From DATCZB01 sp035513215 (GTDB lineage Bacteria; Pseudomonadota; Gammaproteobacteria; Steroidobacterales; Rariloculaceae): DNA of 31,323 bases. Each line of letters opens with the position of its first letter. Positions within the stretch are counted from its first letter, which is position 1. Location of the stretch: assembly GCA_035513215.1 (NCBI GenBank), contig DATKCK010000114.1:1-31323 (forward strand), written 5' to 3'. A program made the position numbers and the translations under genes. The notes beneath the pieces are model-generated. The model did not search any database, was not told the DNA's origin, and saw only the letters and a program-made list of their open reading frames with translations. Below, in pieces: positions 26,563 through 31,323 of this stretch.

Positions 26563-27924
26563 TCATCCGACGACGACCGTCTTGCGGTTGACGAACTCGA
26601 TGATTCCGTCGCGCGCGAGCTCCCTGCCGTAACCCGACTGCTTGATTCCGCCGAAGGGTAAGCGAGGATCCGACTTGACGAGGGAGTTGACGAAGGTCGC
26701 GCCCGATTCGACCTCGCGAAAGGCGCGATTGATCTCGTTTGCGTCTTGCGTCCACAAGGATGACCCGAGTCCGTATTGCGTCTGGTTGGCAAGCGCGAGC
26801 GCCCGGTCGAAGCTCTCCGCCCTGAGGACCCACGCAACCGGGCCGAACAGCTCCTCATCGAACGCGGGCGCATTGGGATCGATGCCGGACAGGATGCCCG
26901 GACGGAAGAAGTACCCCTCACCATCCATGGGAACGGCACCGGCGAGCCGCTCGGCGCCGAGTTCGAGCAATCTATCGACCTGGCTCTCAAGGCGCCGGCG
27001 AAGACGATCCATGGCCATCGGACCCATGTCGGTGCTTTCTTCCAGGGGATCACCGACCTTCAGCGCCTCGAAACGCTCGACGAAGCCGCCCACGAACCGG
27101 TCGAAGACGTCGGCATGGACGATAAAGCGCTTGGCCGCGATGCAGGATTGTCCGTTATTGAGCATTCTCGCCGTCACAGCCGTGTCGAGCGCCTGCTCGA
27201 GATCCGCGGACGGCATGACGATGAAGGGATCGCTTCCGCCGAGCTCGAGCACGGTCTTCTTGAGGTGCTTGCCGGCAATCTCGGCCACCGAGGAACCGGC
27301 GCGTGTCGAGCCGGTTACCGTGGCCGCCTTCACGCGACGATCCGCGAGCAATCGCTCGACGCGATCCGGCCCGATCAGGAGACTCTGGAACACCCCGGGA
27401 GCAAACGCCGACTCGAACAAGGACTGCAAGGCCAGCGCCGTCCGGGGCACGTTCGAGGCATGCTTGAGCAGGACGACATTCCCCGCCATGACTGCCGGCG
27501 CCGCAGCCCTGAAGACCTGCCAGAACGGAAAATTCCACGGCATGACGGCCAGCACGGGACCGATCGGAAGATGCATGACGGCACTTAGCTCTGCATCGCT
27601 CTCGAGCTCGACATCGGCAAGCATGGCCTCGGCGTTGTCGGCATAGTGGCGACACACCCAGGCGCATTTCTCGACCTCGGCCCGCGCCGCCGCGAGCGTC
27701 TTGCCCATTTCGTCCGTCAGCAGGCGGGCATGCGCCTGGCAATCTTCTTCCAGTCGGTCCGCCAGTGCGCGTAAGCGCGAAGCCCTCTCGTTGAAGCTTG
27801 CGCGCTTGTGAGCTCTGAATGCGTGCTCGGCGGCTTCGAGCGCCTGCTCGATGGATTGATCGGTGGCCGGGTCGAATTCCCGAACGAGCTCGCCGTTCTT
27901 CGGGTTAACGCTCTTCAGGCGCAT
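26563..27924 (-). CDS. NAD(P)-dependent aldehyde dehydrogenase, succinate-semialdehyde type
   Basis: A 453-residue aldehyde dehydrogenase that oxidises an aldehyde to the acid with NAD(P)+. Visible: MPWNFPFWQVFRAAAPAVMA, TVTGSTRAGSSVAEIAGKHL for cofactor binding, the general base Glu227 (LELGGSDPFIVM) and the nucleophile Cys261 (NNGQSCIAAKRFIVH), plus EELFGPVAWVLR and PFGGIKQSGYGRELARDGI. Length and sequence are closest to the Sad/YneI type of succinate-semialdehyde dehydrogenases, but substrate range in this superfamily is broad. ATG 27924 is chosen; a GTG at 27936 would add four residues. It is a single gene, convergent with the CoA-transferase and divergent from the acyl-AMP ligase fusion. 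Confidence 0.92.
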   Translation of the reverse strand: MRLKSVNPKNGELVREFDPATDQSIEQALEAAEHAFRAHKRASFNERASRLRALADRLEEDCQAHARLLTDEMGKTLAAARAEVEKCAWVCRHYADNAEAMLADVELESDAELSAVMHLPIGPVLAVMPWNFPFWQVFRAAAPAVMAGNVVLLKHASNVPRTALALQSLFESAFAPGVFQSLLIGPDRVERLLADRRVKAATVTGSTRAGSSVAEIAGKHLKKTVLELGGSDPFIVMPSADLEQALDTAVTARMLNNGQSCIAAKRFIVHADVFDRFVGGFVERFEALKVGDPLEESTDMGPMAMDRLRRRLESQVDRLLELGAERLAGAVPMDGEGYFFRPGILSGIDPNAPAFDEELFGPVAWVLRAESFDRALALANQTQYGLGSSLWTQDANEINRAFREVESGATFVNSLVKSDPRLPFGGIKQSGYGRELARDGIIEFVNRKTVVVG

Positions 27925-28170
27925 GGCACCAGTCACACATAGGGAAAATCAGTCTTGCCCAATACTAGCAAGTCACACGGAATACCGGTCAGGCAGAGGA
28001 CCGAGGAGCCCCTTTCTGGGTACCATTGCCGTCTCCTGCTCGAGTCTCGTTCATCGATTCGCTACATGGACCGTGCCGCGTGGAACGGAACTTGCACTGC
28101 AGACAGGCTCGAGCGGCGCTGCGAGCATTAGCCGCGACATCTGGGCCTGTCGAGAGGAAACGCCAGCCAT
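27925..28170. other. 246-bp divergent intergenic region
   Basis: It separates the aldehyde dehydrogenase (minus) from the acyl-AMP ligase fusion (plus) and must carry both promoters. AGGA in GAGAGGAAAC about 11 nt upstream of ATG 28171 may be that gene's ribosome-binding site. I see no convincing -35/-10 pair, repeat or small gene. Confidence 0.4.
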
Positions 28171-30876
28171 ATGAGCACCGATTCCGCCACGCTCATCGAC
28201 TTCTTCGGCATGCTCGGAACGCGCGGCGACAAGCCGGCCATCGTGCAGGTGCAAGCCGATGGCGCGCGGCTTTTGACCTACGACACCCTCTCGACCGATG
28301 TCGCACGCTACAGCGAAGGCATGACGAAGGCCGGACTCGCCACTGGCGACCACGTGATTCTGCTAGCGCGTGGCGGCACGGACTGGATCACGGCCTTTCT
28401 TGCCGCCATCGCAGCCCGCGCCGTTCCTGTGCCGCTGGATACCCAGACCGAGGCGGAAACGCTGCGCCACATCGTCAGGGACTGCCAGGCCCGCTGGGCC
28501 GTTACCGACTCGAAGCACGCGGAGCTGCTCGCCGATGCCGGCTTCAAGGGCAACGAGCTCAGGCTCGACAATGTCGAGGACGGCACGAGCTGGCTCGAGA
28601 TCAAGGCCGAAGCGCCCGGGAGCATCGAGCCCGCGTTCTCTCCCGACGACACCGCCGTGCTCTTCTATACGTCTGGTACGACCGGTCCGCCCAAGGGCGT
28701 CCCGTTGACGCAGCGCAACGTGGCGTTTCAGCTTCGCGCGATCTTCGAAGCCGGCCTCGTCGGTCCCGACGACCGGATCCTGCAACCACTGCCCTCGCAT
28801 CACGTCTACCCGCTGATCGTCGGCACGCTGGCCCCGCTTTCTCTCGGACTCACTATCGTGATTCCGGAAGCAACGCTCGGACCCGAGATCGTCGCCGCGC
28901 TTCGCTCCGAGAAAGTCAGCTTCATCGTCGGCGTGCCGCGGCTCTACGAGGCGCTGATCACGGCGATCGAGTCGCGCATCGGCAAGGAAAAGGGGCTCGC
29001 GGGAATGTATCTGCGCTTTGCGTATGCGCTCTGCCTCCGACTGCGGCGGCGCTTCGGCTTAAGTCTCGGCCGCGTCCTTCTGTATCCGGTGCGCCGGCGC
29101 ATGGCTCCGAGCCTTAAGGTCCTCGCCTCGGGCGGCGCAGCGTTGAGCCCGGTAACCGCGCTCAAAATCGAGGCACTCGGCTGGCGGGTCGCTACCGGGT
29201 ACGGCCTTACGGAAACCTCGCCGTTACTGACGATCAATCCGCCCGGCGGGGGGCGTCTCGATAGCGTCGGCAAGGCCGTGCCGGGCATCGAGCTTCGCAT
29301 CGACGAGAGTGTTGCGAGCACGGAGACGACCGAGGGCAAGGACGAAGGCGAAGTCCTCGCGCGCGGCGACGGTGTATTCGACGGCTACCTCAACCACGAA
29401 AGGGACGAGGAGTCGTTTACGCCCGGCGGCTGGTTTCGTACCAAGGACCTCGGACGAATCGACGAGGATGGCTTTCTCCGGATCACAGGAAGGCGCAACA
29501 CCTTGCTCGTGACAGGCTCCGGCAAGAACATCGAGCCCGATGCGCTCGAGGAGAGCTATGCCGAGCATGAGCTGATCGAGGAGATCGGGCTGCTGATGAA
29601 CGATCAGCAGCTCGCGGCCGTCGTCGTACCGGCCATGCCGAAGATTCGGGAGCGAAGCCTGTCCGCCGAGAACGCCGTCCGCATGGCACTGTCTCAGCGT
29701 GGGCGTGAGCTGCCGAGCTACAAACGCGTCGTCAGTCACGTGCTGAGCCGAGATCCGCTGCCGCGGACCCAGCTCGGAAAGATCCAGCGACACAAGCTCG
29801 CCGAGCGTTTCGAGGCCCTTCGCGCCGATCCGGACCGCCAGGTCCCGCGCGCGGCACCGATGCCGATCGAGGACATGAGCCGTTCGGACCGGAAGCGTCT
29901 GGAAAACGAACGTGCGCGGCAGACCTGGGAGCTCCTCGGGGAGCGGTACGGCGAGCACGGCCTGACGCCGGACACGAGCCTGCAGACGGATCTCGGCATC
30001 GATTCGCTCGGATGGCTCGATCTCGGCACGGAGCTCAGTCAGCGACTCGGCATCGGTCTCGACGAGGAGCAGGTTGCCTCGATCGATACGGTGCGGGACC
30101 TGCTCGACCTCGCTGCCGGCAGCGGTGCCGACGCCGATCGGCGCGCAACGCCGGTCGAACAGCCCGAGGCCTATCTAACCGAAAGCCAGCAGCGCTGGCT
30201 CGAACCGCTGTCACCGATGGCGCGGCGGACGGCGAATCTGCTCTACGCGATCCACGGCGCCGGCACACGGATGCTGTTTCGCCTGCGCGTCGAAGGACTC
30301 GAGCATCTGCCGCCCGATCGCCAGTGGATTCTCGCGCCCAATCACGCGAGCTTTCTCGACCCGTCGGTCGTTGCGGCAGCCTTGCCGAGACGCTTGCTCC
30401 CGTCGACGTATTGGACCGGGTGGACCGGCTATGCGTTTCGCAACGCTCTGGTTCGCAGCATCAGTCGGCTAGCCCAGGTCGTTCCGATCGATCCCGAGCG
30501 CGCCGCGAGCTCGAGTCTCGCATTTGCCGCGATGGTGCTCGAGAAAGGGAGCAATCTCGTCATGTTTCCCGAAGGCGAGCGCTCGGGTACCGGAGAGCTC
30601 CTCGAGCTCAAGCCCGGTGTGGGCCTGCTGACGGCGCACTTCGACAGGGTTGCCATCGTTCCGGCCTGGATTGCCGGTAGCTTCGAAGCCTGGCCGCGGG
30701 ACCGGGCGTTGCCGCGCCTGTACCGGATCTCGATCACGTTCGGCGTGCCACTCGATCCGAGTAGTATCATCGAAGCGAACGGTGACGGCGATCCAGCTGG
30801 CGCGATCACAACGAGTCTGGCAGAAGCGCTCGAATCGCTCGGCGATCGCCGGCCCTCGCCTGAGGCAGCGCGATGA
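28171..30876 (+). CDS. Acyl-AMP ligase / acyl carrier protein / acyltransferase fusion
   Basis: A 901-residue three-domain protein. Residues 1-560 are an AMP-forming acyl-adenylating enzyme: P-loop FYTSGTTGPPKGVPLTQRN (about 166-184), ATGYGLTETSP (about 341-351), GWFRTKDLGRIDEDGFLRIT (about 419-438) and the catalytic GKIQRHKL near residue 537. Residues 575-650 are an acyl carrier domain with the phosphopantetheine serine in TDLGIDSLGWLDL (Ser612). Residues 690-890 are a PlsC-type acyltransferase with NHASFLD (about 723) and FPEGERSGTGEL (about 801). The enzyme should activate a fatty acid as acyl-AMP, load it on its own carrier and pass it to an acceptor alcohol, perhaps a lysolipid. No signal peptide or clear membrane helix. 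It is separate from its neighbours. Acceptor and product are unknown. Confidence 0.93.
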   Translation: MSTDSATLIDFFGMLGTRGDKPAIVQVQADGARLLTYDTLSTDVARYSEGMTKAGLATGDHVILLARGGTDWITAFLAAIAARAVPVPLDTQTEAETLRHIVRDCQARWAVTDSKHAELLADAGFKGNELRLDNVEDGTSWLEIKAEAPGSIEPAFSPDDTAVLFYTSGTTGPPKGVPLTQRNVAFQLRAIFEAGLVGPDDRILQPLPSHHVYPLIVGTLAPLSLGLTIVIPEATLGPEIVAALRSEKVSFIVGVPRLYEALITAIESRIGKEKGLAGMYLRFAYALCLRLRRRFGLSLGRVLLYPVRRRMAPSLKVLASGGAALSPVTALKIEALGWRVATGYGLTETSPLLTINPPGGGRLDSVGKAVPGIELRIDESVASTETTEGKDEGEVLARGDGVFDGYLNHERDEESFTPGGWFRTKDLGRIDEDGFLRITGRRNTLLVTGSGKNIEPDALEESYAEHELIEEIGLLMNDQQLAAVVVPAMPKIRERSLSAENAVRMALSQRGRELPSYKRVVSHVLSRDPLPRTQLGKIQRHKLAERFEALRADPDRQVPRAAPMPIEDMSRSDRKRLENERARQTWELLGERYGEHGLTPDTSLQTDLGIDSLGWLDLGTELSQRLGIGLDEEQVASIDTVRDLLDLAAGSGADADRRATPVEQPEAYLTESQQRWLEPLSPMARRTANLLYAIHGAGTRMLFRLRVEGLEHLPPDRQWILAPNHASFLDPSVVAAALPRRLLPSTYWTGWTGYAFRNALVRSISRLAQVVPIDPERAASSSLAFAAMVLEKGSNLVMFPEGERSGTGELLELKPGVGLLTAHFDRVAIVPAWIAGSFEAWPRDRALPRLYRISITFGVPLDPSSIIEANGDGDPAGAITTSLAEALESLGDRRPSPEAAR

Positions 30877-30885
30877 GCACCAACG

Positions 30886-31323
30886 CTAGACGACTGACGC
30901 CGAGAGCAGGCGGCTGAGTTCGCGGCGATCGGGTGCCGACAGGCCCCGTCCGTGAAGCTCCGCGCACGGCCCGGCGCCTGCGAGCGGTGCGCAGTCGTCG
31001 CCGTAGCCCATCGCCTGGAACGTCCAGCGCCCGCGCAGATTCTTGATCTGCCCGATGTGACAGCCGTTGGCGTCGAAGACGGCGTGAAGATCCCGGCGCA
31101 GCTCGAGACATTCGAGCTTCTCGAGATCGGGACGCGTCTCGACCGGCCGGAAGCTGAATCTCGTCCAGGGCTGCGCCGGTGACGCGAACACGGTCGTCAG
31201 CGGCGCGAAGCTTTGCCTGTGATGCTCGTTCGGCCCGTGGCGAAGCAGACCCAGGTAGTGCTCGTCGGTGCCGTAGCCGACGTTGGTACGCCAGCCATAA
31301 CCCGACCACTCGGACGCGAGCTC
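30886..31323 (-). CDS. Unrecognised protein, C-terminal part (partial)
   Basis: The frame is open from the right edge to the TAG at 30886, 145 residues. It is rich in Trp, Arg and His (SEWSGYGWRTNVGYGTDEHY, LGLLRHGPNEHHRQSFAPLT, GQIKNLRGRWTFQAMGYGDD) and ends in LSAPDRRELSRLLSASVV. I do not recognise the family. There are no membrane segments in the visible part. The start lies beyond the window; a GTG at 31191 inside the frame is not a credible start because protein-like sequence continues upstream. It converges on the acyl-AMP ligase fusion gene, 9 bp apart. Confidence 0.6.
   Translation of the reverse strand, partial: ELASEWSGYGWRTNVGYGTDEHYLGLLRHGPNEHHRQSFAPLTTVFASPAQPWTRFSFRPVETRPDLEKLECLELRRDLHAVFDANGCHIGQIKNLRGRWTFQAMGYGDDCAPLAGAGPCAELHGRGLSAPDRRELSRLLSASVV

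Noticed and set aside
25536..27053. 505-codon minus-strand frame spanning the CoA-transferase/aldehyde dehydrogenase junction
   Set aside because: Out of frame with the dehydrogenase and antisense to the CoA-transferase; no motifs.
30806..31309. 167-codon minus-strand frame at the right edge
   Set aside because: Arg-rich shadow in a different frame from the more protein-like 30886-31323 frame, and it overlaps the acyltransferase end.

Overview
The window is GC-rich (roughly 60-65% by eye), densely coded bacterial DNA with short gaps, many 4-bp stop/start overlaps and no rRNA, tRNA, IS element, phage gene or CRISPR array that I can see. The gene content (egtB/egtD ergothioneine genes, a DUF6152 protein, an AMP-ligase/ACP/acyltransferase fusion, GFA and DUF302 proteins, an AI-2E/PerM permease) suggests a free-living, aerobic proteobacterium, probably an environmental gammaproteobacterium. 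That placement is inference; there is no marker gene.

Layout. (1) 1-1387, minus strand: a secreted DUF6152-type protein followed by the N-terminus of a serine beta-lactamase-like hydrolase that runs off the left edge. (2) 1469-10724: the main accessory block, a predicted peptide/amidoligase system. A plus-strand operon carries a transglutaminase-DUF2126 protein, a circularly permuted ATP-grasp/alpha-E fusion and a second transglutaminase. It meets a minus-strand pair, a stand-alone circularly permuted ATP-grasp and a stand-alone alpha-E protein, with 5 bp between stop codons. (3) 10767-16377, minus strand: a DUF302 protein, a phosphoketolase, a transaldolase remnant, acetate kinase, a broken alpha/beta hydrolase and Dps. 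Phosphoketolase plus acetate kinase form a sugar-phosphate-to-acetate shunt that yields ATP. (4) 16491-17570: an AI-2E family permease. (5) 17628-20424, minus strand: an osmoprotectant-type ABC operon (ATPase, then a permease/binding-protein fusion) coupled to a GFA zinc protein, with ATGA overlaps at both joints. (6) 20438-23825, plus strand: a PLP-dependent class V enzyme, EgtB and EgtD, a likely ergothioneine operon. (7) 23788-24354, minus strand: an ECF sigma factor whose 3' end overlaps egtD. (8) 24618-30876: an acetyl-CoA hydrolase/CoA-transferase, a succinate-semialdehyde-type aldehyde dehydrogenase, and a 901-residue acyl-AMP ligase/ACP/acyltransferase fusion. (9) 30886-end, minus strand: an unrecognised protein cut by the right edge.

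The most interesting parts are the doubled ATP-grasp/alpha-E/transglutaminase system, whose product is not known; the absence of any ATG, GTG or TTG for the conserved N-terminus of its fused member; two neighbouring genes that have lost their catalytic centres by internal deletion, both near the heptamer GCGATCG; and TATAAT-like hexamers 6-7 nt upstream of start codons, which point to leaderless transcripts.
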